Source: Haloferax gibbonsii ATCC 33959
GTDB lineage: Archaea > Halobacteriota > Halobacteria > Halobacteriales > Haloferacaceae
DNA length: 64,000 nucleotides
Assembly (NCBI RefSeq): GCF_000336775.1
Contig: NZ_AOLJ01000024.1
Span: 177,847-241,846, forward strand
Direction of reading: 5' to 3'
Under the pieces are notes generated by a model. The model did not search any database. It had not been told where the DNA came from and saw only the letters and a list, made by a program, of their open reading frames with translations. The position numbers were made by a program, and so were the translations under genes. Of this stretch, positions 43,382 through 51,818 are shown one piece after another; position 1 is the stretch's first letter; the number at the start of each line of letters is the position of its first letter.

Positions 43382-44908
43382 ATGCCGCAGGACGAATATC
43401 GACACTATATCGACGGCGAGTGGACGGACGGAACCGGCGACGAGACGTTCGAAAGCACGAACCCCGCGACGGGCGAGTCGCTGGGGACGTTCCGACGAGG
43501 GACGCCCGAGGACGTCGACGCCGCGGCGGCCGCGGCCGACGAGGCGTACGAGGAGTGGCGCGAACTCTCGCACATCGACCGCGCGGAGTACCTCTGGGAC
43601 ATCTACCACGAACTGCGCGACCGCACCGAAGAACTCGCGGAGGTCGTCACCAAAGAGTGCGGGAAGGAGATTTCCGAGGGCCGCGCCGACGTCATCGAGG
43701 CGTACCACATGGTCGAGTGGGCCGCGGGCGACGCCCGCCACCCCAAGGGCGACGTGATTCCCTCCGAGATTCCCGCGAAGGACGCCTACATGCGCCGCAA
43801 GCCCCGCGGCGTCGTCGGCTGTATCACCCCGTGGAACTTCCCCGTCGCCATCCCCTTCTGGCACATGGCCGTCGCGCTCGTCGAGGGCAACACCGTCGTC
43901 TGGAAGCCCGCCGAGCAGACGCCGTGGTGCGGTCAGATTATCGCCGAGATGTTCGAGGACGCCGGCATCCCCGACGGCGTGTTCAACATGGTGCAGGGCT
44001 TCGGCGACGCCGGCGCGACCATCGTCGACGACGAGCGCGTCGACTCCGTGCTGTTCACGGGCTCCGCCGAGGTCGGCCACGAGGTCGCGAGCAAGGTGGC
44101 CCAACAGCCCGGCAAACTCGCCGCGTGTGAGATGGGCGGCAAGAACAACATCGTCATCACGGAGAAGGCGGACCTCGACATCGCGGTCCACTCCGCGACG
44201 ATGTCGTCGTTCAAGACCACCGGCCAGCGCTGTGTCTCCTCCGAGCGCATCGTCGTCCACGAGGACGTGTACGACGAGTTCAAGGAGCGCTTCGTCGAGA
44301 ACGCCAAGAGCGTCTCCGTCGGCGACCCGCTCCGCGAGGACACCTTCATGGGCCCCCTCATCGAGGAGGGCCACAAGGAGAAGGTCACGAAGTACAACGA
44401 ACTCGCGGAGAAGGAGGGCGTGAACGTCCTCGTCGACCGCACCGAACTCGACGCCGACGAGATTCCCGAGGGCCACGACGACGGCCACTGGGTCGGACCG
44501 TTCGTCTACGAGGCGGACCCCCACGACGACCTCCGTTGCACCCACGAGGAGGTCTTCGGCCCCCACGTCGCCCTGCTCAAGTACTCCGGCGACATCGAGG
44601 ACGCCGTCGAGATTCAGAACGACACCGACTACGGTCTCGCCGGTGCCGTCATCTCCGAGGACTACCGCCAGATCAACTACTTCCGCGACCACGCCGAGGT
44701 CGGCCTCGCCTACGGGAACCTCCCGTGTATCGGCGCGGAGGTCCACCTCCCGTTCGGCGGCGTGAAGAAGTCCGGAAACGGCTACCCCTCGGCCCGCGAA
44801 ATCATCGAGGCCGTCACCGAGCGCACCGCGTGGACGCTCAACAACTCCAAGGAGATTCGCATGGCGCAGGGCCTCTCCGCGGACATCAAGACCAAAGAAG
44901 ACGAGTAA
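43382..44908 (+). CDS. aldehyde dehydrogenase, probably 1-pyrroline-5-carboxylate dehydrogenase
   Basis: 508 residues. Catalytic Cys C284 in [13 protein letters not shown] and general base E250 in [41 protein letters not shown], and [13 protein letters not shown] are family motifs. ALDHs oxidise aldehydes with NAD(P). The placement two genes from proline dehydrogenase and next to the Bat-type regulator suggests the P5C (glutamate semialdehyde) step, but the sequence is also compatible with other ALDH7-like activities. Leaderless, TATA at 43351. Confidence 0.88.
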   Translation: MPQDEYRHYIDGEWTDGTGDETFESTNPATGESLGTFRRGTPEDVDAAAAAADEAYEEWRELSHIDRAEYLWDIYHELRDRTEELAEVVTKECGKEISEGRADVIEAYHMVEWAAGDARHPKGDVIPSEIPAKDAYMRRKPRGVVGCITPWNFPVAIPFWHMAVALVEGNTVVWKPAEQTPWCGQIIAEMFEDAGIPDGVFNMVQGFGDAGATIVDDERVDSVLFTGSAEVGHEVASKVAQQPGKLAACEMGGKNNIVITEKADLDIAVHSATMSSFKTTGQRCVSSERIVVHEDVYDEFKERFVENAKSVSVGDPLREDTFMGPLIEEGHKEKVTKYNELAEKEGVNVLVDRTELDADEIPEGHDDGHWVGPFVYEADPHDDLRCTHEEVFGPHVALLKYSGDIEDAVEIQNDTDYGLAGAVISEDYRQINYFRDHAEVGLAYGNLPCIGAEVHLPFGGVKKSGNGYPSAREIIEAVTERTAWTLNNSKEIRMAQGLSADIKTKEDE

Positions 44909-44961
44909 GGTCGGTCACCCGCCGCGGCCCCGCATCTGTCCCACGTTTTCGTTCCGTCGTT

Positions 44962-45279
44962 TCACCCGTCGTCCGCAGACTCTTCCTCTCCGCGAGCGGC
45001 CGCCGTAACGTAGACGCCGGGCATCTCCGTCTCCTCGACGGTCAGCGTCACCTCCTCGTCCTCCTCGGCCGGGCGATCGGTCACGACGGTCACCGCTTCG
45101 ATGGGGTCGCGGCGGACGAACGCCCAGACGAGGTCGAGTATCGAGGGGTGACCGCCCTTCCGGATGACGAGCACGTGGCGCGAGTCGGCCAGCGCCCGGA
45201 GTTCCGGCGACAGGTCCTCTTCGTCGAGTTCGTCCGGCGGGATGGCGTGCAGCACGTCGCCTCGAATCGTCTCGGTCAT
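44962..45279 (-). CDS. small haloarchaeal hypothetical protein
   Basis: 105 residues, family not recognised. The start ATG at 45279 has GGAG seven bases upstream. The sequence (DVLHAIPPDELDEEDLSPELRALADSRHVLVIRKGGHPSILDLVWAF) suggests one amphipathic helix and alpha/beta fold; the C-terminus is acidic (EEESADDG). The gene lies downstream of the hairpin-rich non-coding region, on the same strand, so it may share the transcript. Confidence 0.6.
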   Translation of the reverse strand: MTETIRGDVLHAIPPDELDEEDLSPELRALADSRHVLVIRKGGHPSILDLVWAFVRRDPIEAVTVVTDRPAEEDEEVTLTVEETEMPGVYVTAAARGEEESADDG

Positions 45280-45383
45280 GGTGTCTCCACGGCCCCCGGC
45301 GGAAAGAAGCGTGCGCTCCGAGACGCGGCCGGTATCGGCGACCGACGGCGCCGTGGCTCGGAGCGAAGCGGTCGTCAAAAGGC

Positions 45384-45587
45384 GGAGGCGAATTCGCCTC
45401 CCACCGAATCTCGTGTCACCAGTTGGCGAAGTGAGACGAGGGGAGTGCCCCCACCGGGCTTGGGGGCGTGAAACGACGTGGCCACGTCGTTTCGGATGCC
45501 GCAACGGACCCCGAAACGTTGCGGCGGGTGCGGCGGATGTGGAGTCGCCGACGACTGGCGAGAAAAGCGCCTATTGCGTCGGCGACT
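45384..45587 (-). ncRNA. candidate structured non-coding RNA with five inverted repeats
   Basis: Minus strand, from TATA box TTTATA (45608-45613) with start expected near 45584. In order: an 11-bp stem (45577-45587 with 45543-45553) holding an inner GGCG/CGCC stem with loop cttttct; a 9-bp stem (45517-45525 with 45498-45506); a perfect 24-bp palindrome (45470-45493); a 7-bp stem GCCCCCA/TGGGGGC (45461-45467 with 45447-45453); an 18-bp palindrome (45384-45401). No coding frame with recognisable content. Not recognisably tRNA, SRP RNA, RNase P RNA or H/ACA; a TnpB-type omega RNA remnant was considered. Family unknown. Confidence 0.4.
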
Positions 45588-45607
45588 TTCGCTTAGGAGC
45601 CGCGATG

Positions 45608-45613
45608 TATAAA
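45608..45613 (-). promoter_or_regulatory. TATA box upstream of the hairpin array
   Basis: TTTATA on the minus strand, about 21-26 bases upstream of the first stem (which ends at 45587). Spacing matches transcription beginning at the first stem. Confidence 0.45.
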
Positions 45614-45706
45614 CCCACCGCAACAGGGTTTCCCACGCCCCGTGAGCGCACGGTTCCCGCGGTCCGTCGCTCCGGACTCACCGTGAATGAGCGGTCGTCT
45701 CCGGCC

Positions 45707-46138
45707 TCAGGCGGTCGCTTCGAACTCGCGCCGGAGCGCCGATTCGAGGTTGTCGAGTTCGCGGTCGAGGTTGCGCTCGAAGAACGCCTCGACACCCGGC
45801 AGCCGGCCGTCGACGATGAACTCGTTGACGAGGCGGCTGCCGCCGTCGTGCTCTTCGATAGTGTGTTCGCCCGTCACTCGCATCACCCGCGACTTGCCGA
45901 CGAACTTGACGTGCGTCGGCTCGTCGACTTCGATGTCTTCGGTCTCGACGGTCACCGTCGAGCGGATGAGCGGAATCGGCAGTTCGAGGTACCACGTCGC
46001 GTGGCGGCCGTCGTCGGCCACGTCGAAGCGGTCGACGACGCTGATAGCCCCCGCTCGCTTGGCCGGGTCGGCGATAAACTCCCAGACGCGCGCGCCGGGA
46101 GCGTCGAACTCGAAGGTTCGTTTCACGCGGACGGTCAT
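45707..46138 (-). CDS. SRPBCC/CoxG-family lipid- or polyketide-binding-fold protein
   Basis: 143 residues. START-like fold: VKRTFEFDAPGARVWEFIADPAKRAG (first strand and helices), RFDVADDGRHATWYLELPIPL, THVKFVGKSRVMRVTGEHTIEEHDGGSRLVNEFIVDGRLPGVEAFFERNLDRELDNLESALRREF with the long C-terminal helix. Members bind hydrophobic ligands or act as chaperones in cofactor insertion (CoxG). The ligand is not visible. Single gene, no CO dehydrogenase genes nearby. Confidence 0.82.
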   Translation of the reverse strand: MTVRVKRTFEFDAPGARVWEFIADPAKRAGAISVVDRFDVADDGRHATWYLELPIPLIRSTVTVETEDIEVDEPTHVKFVGKSRVMRVTGEHTIEEHDGGSRLVNEFIVDGRLPGVEAFFERNLDRELDNLESALRREFEATA

Positions 46139-46181
46139 GGGATACCATCACACCTCCACAGTAAAAAGCCGTGGAATCGCC

Positions 46182-46406
46182 TCAGCTTCGGGTGACGCGC
46201 CACGTCGTCGAGCGGGCGCGTCCCCACTTCTCGATTTCGACGTCCTCGGACTTCTCGGCCAGCCGCGGCAGACGGGACCCGACCTGCTTCGCGGTGAGAC
46301 CGATGGCTTCGGCGATGTTCTTCGCCCGGAAGTAGCCCTCTCCACGGCTGACGCTGTCGCGGAGGTAGGCGAGAATGCGTTGTTCCTCGTCGGTGTACTC
46401 AGTCAT
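46182..46406 (-). CDS. small winged-helix DNA-binding protein
   Basis: 74 residues. A compact HTH: DEEQRILAYLRDSVSRGEGYFRAKNIAEAIGLTAKQVGSRLPRLAEKSEDVEIEKWGRARSTTWRVTRS. The recognition helix would be TAKQVGSRLPRL, with a wing at ARSTTWRV. Typical of short haloarchaeal domain-of-unknown-function regulators. Target unknown. Confidence 0.75.
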   Translation of the reverse strand: MTEYTDEEQRILAYLRDSVSRGEGYFRAKNIAEAIGLTAKQVGSRLPRLAEKSEDVEIEKWGRARSTTWRVTRS

Positions 46407-46467
46407 CCTCGGGCCGTCTAGGGAATGGGCGTTATTAACGGTTACCCGTGTTCCTCAACGTTGATAG

Positions 46468-46650
46468 CTACTGGAACAGATGCGCACCGCAGACTGCCAG
46501 CGAGGCCGCGATAATCGCGACCATGAATCCGAGCGCCTTCGTCAACTGGTCCGGTCCGGCGACCATCAGCCCTGCGCCGACGAGCGTGAGCACGCCGAAC
46601 AACGCCGCAAAGCCGATGGACTTGTCGGATTGCACCGTCTTGGTTTCCAT
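46468..46650 (-). CDS. small two-span membrane protein
   Basis: 60 residues: an N-terminal charged METKTVQSDKS, then two hydrophobic helices (about 12-32 and 40-58) with a short Pro/Gly turn and a final CGAHLFQ. Family with no known function. It lies 61 bp before the winged-helix gene on the same strand. Confidence 0.65.
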   Translation of the reverse strand: METKTVQSDKSIGFAALFGVLTLVGAGLMVAGPDQLTKALGFMVAIIAASLAVCGAHLFQ

Positions 46651-46804
46651 GTTTCCGACCTTCGCGGGTGCGCACTTAGTTCATTCGACACCGCCTGTCG
46701 TGGGGCGGCGTGACGGGGGCGCGAGGCGTGCGGTGCGGTCCCACGGACCGACCCCGCGCTCGGCCGTTCGACATATGTACCACTAGTCTCGTGTGTCCAC
46801 AACG

Positions 46805-47983
46805 ATGGGACTGACATCCGCGCTGTTCGGCGGAAAACTCCGTATCGCACTCGTCGCGCTGGTGCTCGTCGCGGCCGGCGTCGGCGGGGCGTACGCGACC
46901 GGCGTCATCGGCGCGCCGAGCGTCGACCGGGTCGACAACCGGTTCGCCGGGGTCAACCAGACGGCGACGGTCATCGAGACCGACCTGTACGTCTCGAACC
47001 CCAACCCGCTGTCCGCGAACCTCTCGGGCCTCGAAGTCGACTACGGCGTCGAGATGAACGGGATTCGGATGGCGACGGGCGAGAAGGAAGGCGTCTCTAT
47101 CGGGCGGGGGACCTCGGCGGTCCCGCTCCGGACGACCCTCGAAAACGAGCGCATCCCCGAGTGGTGGGTCTCGCACATCCAGAACGGCGAGCACACGGAC
47201 CTCGTCGTGGACGCCAACGTCTCCTCGGAGACGCTGGGACAGACCTTCCAGGCGCCCGAGATAACCCGGAGCATCGACACCGACCTGCTGTCGGCGTTCA
47301 ACTCCACGGAGACCCGCGAGATAGACGCGGACTCGCCGGTCGTCTCGGACCCCGTGTTGTACGTCAACGAGACGAGCGCCGAGTGGGGCGAGTCCACGGG
47401 CGAGCGCACGGCGCTCGAACTCACGTTCGTCGTCCACAACCCCAAGCCGTACCCGATTGCGGTCTCCGAACTCGGCTACGACATCTCCATGAACGACGTG
47501 GACGTGGGCGAGGGGACGACGAACTCCGAGTACGTCATCTCCCCGAAGTCGACGGAGACCATCGAGGCGACGACCTACATCCAAAACGACAAACTCGACG
47601 AGTGGTGGGTCTCGCACCTCGAACGCGACCAGACGACCGACCTGCGCATCGACTTCTACGCGAACCTCGACGCCGGCGGCACGACCCTCCGCGTCCCACT
47701 CGACCCGCTGACCTACGAGAAGACGTTCGAGACGGACATCTTCGGGAACAAGGCGGCGTCGGCGGGGAACGAGACGGCGACTGAGACGACGACCACGGCG
47801 ACCGAGACGACCACGGAAACCGCGACCACCTCGACCGCGACTACAACTGAGACTTCGACAGACACCGCGACTGCGACGACAACGACGACAACGACGACAA
47901 CCGAGACGACAACGACCACGTCGGACGACGAGACCACCACGTCGGACGGCGGGACCACCACGACGGACGACGGCCTCCTGTAG
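46805..47983 (+). CDS. LEA14-like (WHy domain) secreted/anchored protein, duplicated domain
   Basis: 392 residues. An N-terminal hydrophobic helix (about 14-34) anchors or exports the protein. Two copies of a Water-stress/hypersensitive-response domain follow: first VIETDLYVSNPNPLSANLSGLEVDYGVEMNGIRMATG ... IPEWWVSHIQNGEHTDLVVDANV; second ALELTFVVHNPKPYPIAVSELGYDISMNDVDVGEG ... LDEWWVSHLERDQTTDLRIDFYANL. Both end with a shared WWVSH-TDL motif. The C-terminal 60 residues are almost pure Thr with Ala, Glu, Ser, likely O-glycosylated or cell-wall spanning. The family is linked to desiccation tolerance. A GTG four codons upstream is an alternative start. Confidence 0.85.
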   Translation: MGLTSALFGGKLRIALVALVLVAAGVGGAYATGVIGAPSVDRVDNRFAGVNQTATVIETDLYVSNPNPLSANLSGLEVDYGVEMNGIRMATGEKEGVSIGRGTSAVPLRTTLENERIPEWWVSHIQNGEHTDLVVDANVSSETLGQTFQAPEITRSIDTDLLSAFNSTETREIDADSPVVSDPVLYVNETSAEWGESTGERTALELTFVVHNPKPYPIAVSELGYDISMNDVDVGEGTTNSEYVISPKSTETIEATTYIQNDKLDEWWVSHLERDQTTDLRIDFYANLDAGGTTLRVPLDPLTYEKTFETDIFGNKAASAGNETATETTTTATETTTETATTSTATTTETSTDTATATTTTTTTTTETTTTTSDDETTTSDGGTTTTDDGLL

Positions 47984-48166
47984 CGGCCGCGTTCCGCCCC
48001 GCGGCGGCGGGGAGTCGAACCGTCGTGCGACCGTCCCGATTCGCCGAGAAATCTTCGGTGATTCCTGACTCAGCCGACAACCCTTTACCGTCGGACGAGA
48101 TATTCGATGATATGACACGGAGTACCCACGCTCCTGATCGAGTTCTTCTCCCGTAATGAGAACCCT

Positions 48167-48610
48167 GTGTCCGTCGAGAGCGACGACGAAACCATCGTCG
48201 TCTCCTTTGGCGACCAGTCCTGTGAACTGTCCCGAGACGCCGCCGCCGACCTGCAGGAGGCTATCGGCTCGGCGCTGACCGAGAAACGAGAGTTCTTCCG
48301 CACGGCCGGCGAGTACCGTCGGGACGGCAGCTACGTCGTCTCCCGCCGCGGCGCGGACTCCACCGGCAACGCGAAGGTGTTCACCAGCTTCGACGAACTG
48401 CGTCGGCTGTACGACCGCCTGCCCGAGCGCTTTACCGCCGAGGACATCGGCCGAACCGGCATCACGGGGTCGCGGCGCCACATGATACTCCGGCACTTCG
48501 GCGAGCATCCGGCGTTCGACTGCCGCATCGCCAGTCGCAACCCGCTGACGGGCGAAAAAGAGTCGTCCGAGACCGAGAACAACGAGGCGATGGAAGTCAT
48601 CGCCGACTGA
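48167..48610 (+). CDS. conserved haloarchaeal hypothetical protein
   Basis: 147 residues, GTG start. It has an N-terminal strand-rich segment (DDETIVVSFGDQSCELSRDAAADLQEAIGSAL) and a middle FRTAGEYRRDGSYVVSRRGADSTGNAKVFTSFDELRRLYDRLPERFTAEDIGRTGITGSRRHMILRHFGEHPAFDC that reads as a mixed domain with a possible winged-helix at the end (TAEDIGRTGITGSRRHMILRHF). Unknown family function; a DNA-binding role is a guess. Confidence 0.7.
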   Translation: MSVESDDETIVVSFGDQSCELSRDAAADLQEAIGSALTEKREFFRTAGEYRRDGSYVVSRRGADSTGNAKVFTSFDELRRLYDRLPERFTAEDIGRTGITGSRRHMILRHFGEHPAFDCRIASRNPLTGEKESSETENNEAMEVIAD

Positions 48611-48644
48611 GCGCGACGGCGCGCCGCCCGCGGTCTTTCGTTCC

Positions 48645-49676
48645 TCAGTCTATCGTGACGTGGTCCGACTCCTCGTTGAGCGCGAGGTTCGACGCGATTT
48701 CGGCGTTCCGCATCGCGTACTGCGCGGTCTGCTGGAGGCTCACGAGCACCTCGCGAATCTGGAGGAGCTTCTGGTTTTCCATCTCCGGGAGGTCGTTGAG
48801 GATGTCGCGCTCGCGGTCGCTTATCTCGCGGAACAGCTCTCGGCACTCGATGGTGAGGTCGTAGTCGCGCTCGACGACGGCCCGAACCGCGGTCGTCGTA
48901 ATCTCGTCGACGTGGTCGGTGAACTCGCGGATGCGCCGCATCGTCGACTGGTCGACGTCGATGGTGTGCCCCTCGGCGTCCATGACGATGTTGGCGATGT
49001 CCTCGGCGTTGTCGGCGGTCAGTTCGAGGTTCTTCGCCACCGAGCGGTAGCCGATGAGCGGGAAGCCGGAGTCGAGGCCGACCGCCCGCGCGAGGTTGGG
49101 GTTCTGGTAGGACGTGAAGATGAGCCGGAGCAGGAGGACGAAAATCTTGTTCGCCTGCCGCTCGCGGTTGAGCGCCCGCTGGGCGAGGTCGGGGTTGCCG
49201 TGGGCGAGCGCCTTGATGGCCTCGCCGCGCATCGTGCTCCCCGTGTTTTCGAGGCGCTCGAGCAGATTGTCGAGGGTGAAGTCCTCCGCGTCGACCGAGC
49301 AGCGAATCGCGATTCGCTCGGGCGTCTCCTCGATGACGCCGAGGCCCATGAGCTGGGTCTCGGCCTTGTAGACGGCGTTGATGTGGTCCGAATCGAGCGC
49401 GCCCTCGCTTTTCTCGATGTGGATGACGCGCCGTCCGAGGACGTACTGCGCCACGATGGCGCGTTCGAGCGCCTCCGCGTTCAGACTGTCAGCGCGAATC
49501 GTCGCCTTCGAGTCCTCCGTGTTGACCGACTCGGGAAGCACGGTCAGCGTTCCCTTGCCGCTCGTCCGAATCGTCACCTCGTCGCCCTTCTCGACGTTGT
49601 GTTCCTTGGCCCACTCCGCTGGAAGCGTCATCGCCAGCGTGGAGGGACCGAGACGCTGGACTTTCCGGGTTTCCAT
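48645..49676 (-). CDS. PhoU-domain protein with AbrB-type DNA-binding N-terminus
   Basis: 343 residues. N-terminal SpoVT/AbrB-type domain (METRKVQRLGPSTLAMTLPAEWAKEHNVEKGDEVTIRTSGKGTLTVLPE) followed by two PhoU-like helical bundles (YVLGRRVIHIEKSEGALDSDHINAVYKAE ... LTADNAEDIANIVMDAEGHTID ... REISDRERDILNDLPEMENQKLLQIREVLVSLQQTAQYAMRNAEIASNLAL). The combination is typical of archaeal phosphate-responsive regulators. No pst genes are adjacent. The ATG at 49676 is chosen because METRKVQRLG is the usual family start; upstream extension reads only MRFKVIGWVLTD. Confidence 0.88.
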   Translation of the reverse strand: METRKVQRLGPSTLAMTLPAEWAKEHNVEKGDEVTIRTSGKGTLTVLPESVNTEDSKATIRADSLNAEALERAIVAQYVLGRRVIHIEKSEGALDSDHINAVYKAETQLMGLGVIEETPERIAIRCSVDAEDFTLDNLLERLENTGSTMRGEAIKALAHGNPDLAQRALNRERQANKIFVLLLRLIFTSYQNPNLARAVGLDSGFPLIGYRSVAKNLELTADNAEDIANIVMDAEGHTIDVDQSTMRRIREFTDHVDEITTTAVRAVVERDYDLTIECRELFREISDRERDILNDLPEMENQKLLQIREVLVSLQQTAQYAMRNAEIASNLALNEESDHVTID

Positions 49677-49874
49677 GTCAGTCAGAACCCATCCAATGAC
49701 CTTAAATCTCACTATATTACACCCTCCATGAATAATGCCTTGTGGTTCTCATTGGAGATGGTTCCAAATATTAAATCATTCACGTCGAGCGTCCGGGACG
49801 GGGGGAGAGAACCGTCCCGTAGACCGGCGTATTAACGGCGCATTTCTCCGGAACGTCGTCGATACGGACAGATT

Positions 49875-50369
49875 ATGACTGTCCAGACGGTTCATAACTT
49901 TACTGCTCCGACACCTCGTAATAAGTACCTCCCTAGCGACAGGACTGCGGAGGTAACGGGGAGCAAGATGCTATCGAAAGCCACACGACAAGAGATGGAG
50001 GGAATGCTCGGTCAAGTCCCGGGTTGGATGGAGAGCTTGGCCGAACCGGCGAGTGAGCACAGTTGGGGGCTCTTCCGCGACCTCAACCTCGGGAAAGACA
50101 CCGAACTATCCGGGCGAGAGAAAGCACTCATCGGGGTCGGCGTCGCGGCCGCGACCAACTGTCCGTACTGTACCTACTTCCACAAAGAAGAGGCACGGTT
50201 GGACGGCGTCACAGACGAAGAACTCCGGGAGGCCGTCAACCTCGCCGCCGACACGAAGTACTTCTCGACGGTTCTCCACGGGAACGAGACCGACCTCGAC
50301 GATTTCAAGACCGAAACGGACGAAATCGTCCAGTACATCACGGAACAACAGGCACCGGCTGACGACTGA
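49875..50369 (+). CDS. AhpD-like carboxymuconolactone decarboxylase family protein
   Basis: 164 residues. C96-P-Y-C99 with H103 in AAATNCPYCTYFHKEEA, the redox site of AhpD-type peroxidase reductases. The first 60 residues (MTVQTVHNFTAPTPRNKYLPSDRTAEVTGS) are an extra N-terminal part. Composition is slightly less GC-rich than neighbours, with several low-GC codons near the start. Probably a peroxide or organic-hydroperoxide response gene. Compare the paralogue at 2345. Confidence 0.82.
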   Translation: MTVQTVHNFTAPTPRNKYLPSDRTAEVTGSKMLSKATRQEMEGMLGQVPGWMESLAEPASEHSWGLFRDLNLGKDTELSGREKALIGVGVAAATNCPYCTYFHKEEARLDGVTDEELREAVNLAADTKYFSTVLHGNETDLDDFKTETDEIVQYITEQQAPADD

Positions 50370-50447
50370 CGAGACGGTCGACGGGAGCGGCCTCTCGCTC
50401 GATTTTTCTGTTGGCGCGACGAGTCGACCGCGACTGACGTGCGCCGC

Positions 50448-51512
50448 TCACTCGATTTTCATCATCCGCCGCTCGACCCGGCCCACGCGGACTTTCGTCC
50501 ACCCGCGGAGGTCGGCGTCGAGGTCCGGGTCGTCGGTGTCGACCCGGAGGACCGGAATCGCGTCGAGTTTCGACCGCGAGGCGACGACCGACACGTCGCA
50601 GCGGCGAATCACGTCGGGGGAGAGTTGGGGGTTGCCGCGGCCGAAGACGAACCCCTGTCCGCCGATGGGCGTGACGACGATGACGTTCTCCTCGCCGAGA
50701 CTCGCCAGAATTTCGGCCTCGGTCGCGTCGCGGGCGAGCACCTCGCCGTCGCGGTAGACGTCGACGCCGAGCGGCGACCCGTCGATTCCCAACTCGGCTT
50801 TCACCGCGCCGACGGTGCTTCCGGGTCCGAGGACGTAGGTGACGCCCTCGGTCGCACGGATGTCGTCGGCGACGCCCGCGGCGAGCGCCTCGACGGTCCC
50901 GCCGCCGGTCTGTTTCGACGACTGGAGGTCTTCGGCGACGGGGACGTGCGCGACCGCCCGAAGCTCCGGCCTGACCTCGCCGGCGCGGTAGTCGTCCTCG
51001 TCGATGTCCATGACCTCGCGGGCCTCGGTCCGCTCGAACGAGGTGACGACGTGGGCGGCGTCCTCCGGCGAGACGGCGAAAACGGAGGAGTAGACCTTCA
51101 CGCCCGCGGGGACGCCGAGCATCGGGACGTCGGTCCCGTCGAGCGCCTCGGCCACGTCCGCCGCGGTGCCGTCGCCGCCGACGAACAACACGAGGTCCGC
51201 GTCGGCGTCGACGAACGCCTCGACGGCGGCGACGGTGTCGGCCGCGCTCGTCTCGTCGCCGGACGGACCGCCGAGCACGTCGGGGTCGAACCCGGCGTCT
51301 CGTGCGGCCGACGCGCCCATCTCCCCGCCCCACGCGAGCAGTTCCGCCTCGGGGTCGGCCTCGAAGAGCCGCGAGAGCGCCCGTCGCGCCCGCTCAGGCG
51401 ACCGCGGCTCCGCGCCGCGCGCTCTGGCCTCCTCGACTTTCCCGTCGGTTCCCTTCAGGCCGACCCGGCCGCCCATCCCCGCGACGGGGTTGACGACGAC
51501 ACCGATTCGCAT
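50448..51512 (-). CDS. ATP-NAD kinase-like / AcoX-type protein
   Basis: 354 residues. The NAD-kinase-like diacylglycerol-kinase fold shows VLFVGGDGTAADVAEAL (GGDGT motif) and LGVPAGVKVYSSVFAV, with MRIGVVVNPVAGMGG at the start. Unlike NAD kinase proper, it has an AcoX-type C-terminal half (VYVLGPGSTVGAVKAELGIDGSPLGVDVYRDGEV, NVIVVTPIGGQGFVFGRGNPQLSPDVIRR). It might phosphorylate NAD or another ADP-containing molecule; the true substrate of AcoX-type members is not settled. The 51512 start is standard for the motif. Confidence 0.82.
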   Translation of the reverse strand: MRIGVVVNPVAGMGGRVGLKGTDGKVEEARARGAEPRSPERARRALSRLFEADPEAELLAWGGEMGASAARDAGFDPDVLGGPSGDETSAADTVAAVEAFVDADADLVLFVGGDGTAADVAEALDGTDVPMLGVPAGVKVYSSVFAVSPEDAAHVVTSFERTEAREVMDIDEDDYRAGEVRPELRAVAHVPVAEDLQSSKQTGGGTVEALAAGVADDIRATEGVTYVLGPGSTVGAVKAELGIDGSPLGVDVYRDGEVLARDATEAEILASLGEENVIVVTPIGGQGFVFGRGNPQLSPDVIRRCDVSVVASRSKLDAIPVLRVDTDDPDLDADLRGWTKVRVGRVERRMMKIE

Positions 51513-51686
51513 GACTGAACGAACCCGCGCCCGGGGGAAAAGCGACGCGGTAGCCGGCGGTCGAACCGCCCGCCGCGAGCGGCGGTGCCGCGGGCAGCGC
51601 GCGTCGACCACGGCGGCGACGTTCAGCCCGCGCCGACCGTCGCCGGAACCTCACCGTTTAACAAGGGGACCGAGCAATTGTCATCC

Positions 51687-51800
51687 ATGATTCCGTTAGA
51701 ATCCGCCGGACAGGTGCTGCCGACCTCGGAGACGGCCGCGACCGTGCTTCTCGTGGGTATCCTCATGACCGCCGGGTGGCTCTGGTACCTCCAGCGCTGA
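51687..51800 (+). CDS. very small single-span membrane protein
   Basis: 37 residues: MIPLESAGQVLPTSETAA, then one hydrophobic helix (about 16-34), ending WLWYLQR. No Shine-Dalgarno; leaderless start likely, with tttaac about 30 bases upstream. Function unknown. It lies between two minus-strand genes. Confidence 0.5.
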   Translation: MIPLESAGQVLPTSETAATVLLVGILMTAGWLWYLQR

Positions 51801-51818
51801 CCCGTCGGCCGACCGACC

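Noticed and set aside
45375..45623. 82-codon minus-strand frame over the hairpin region, possibly a TnpB tail
   Set aside because: No TnpB catalytic or zinc-finger motif; the inverted repeats suggest RNA rather than protein. The omega-RNA idea stays a possibility only.
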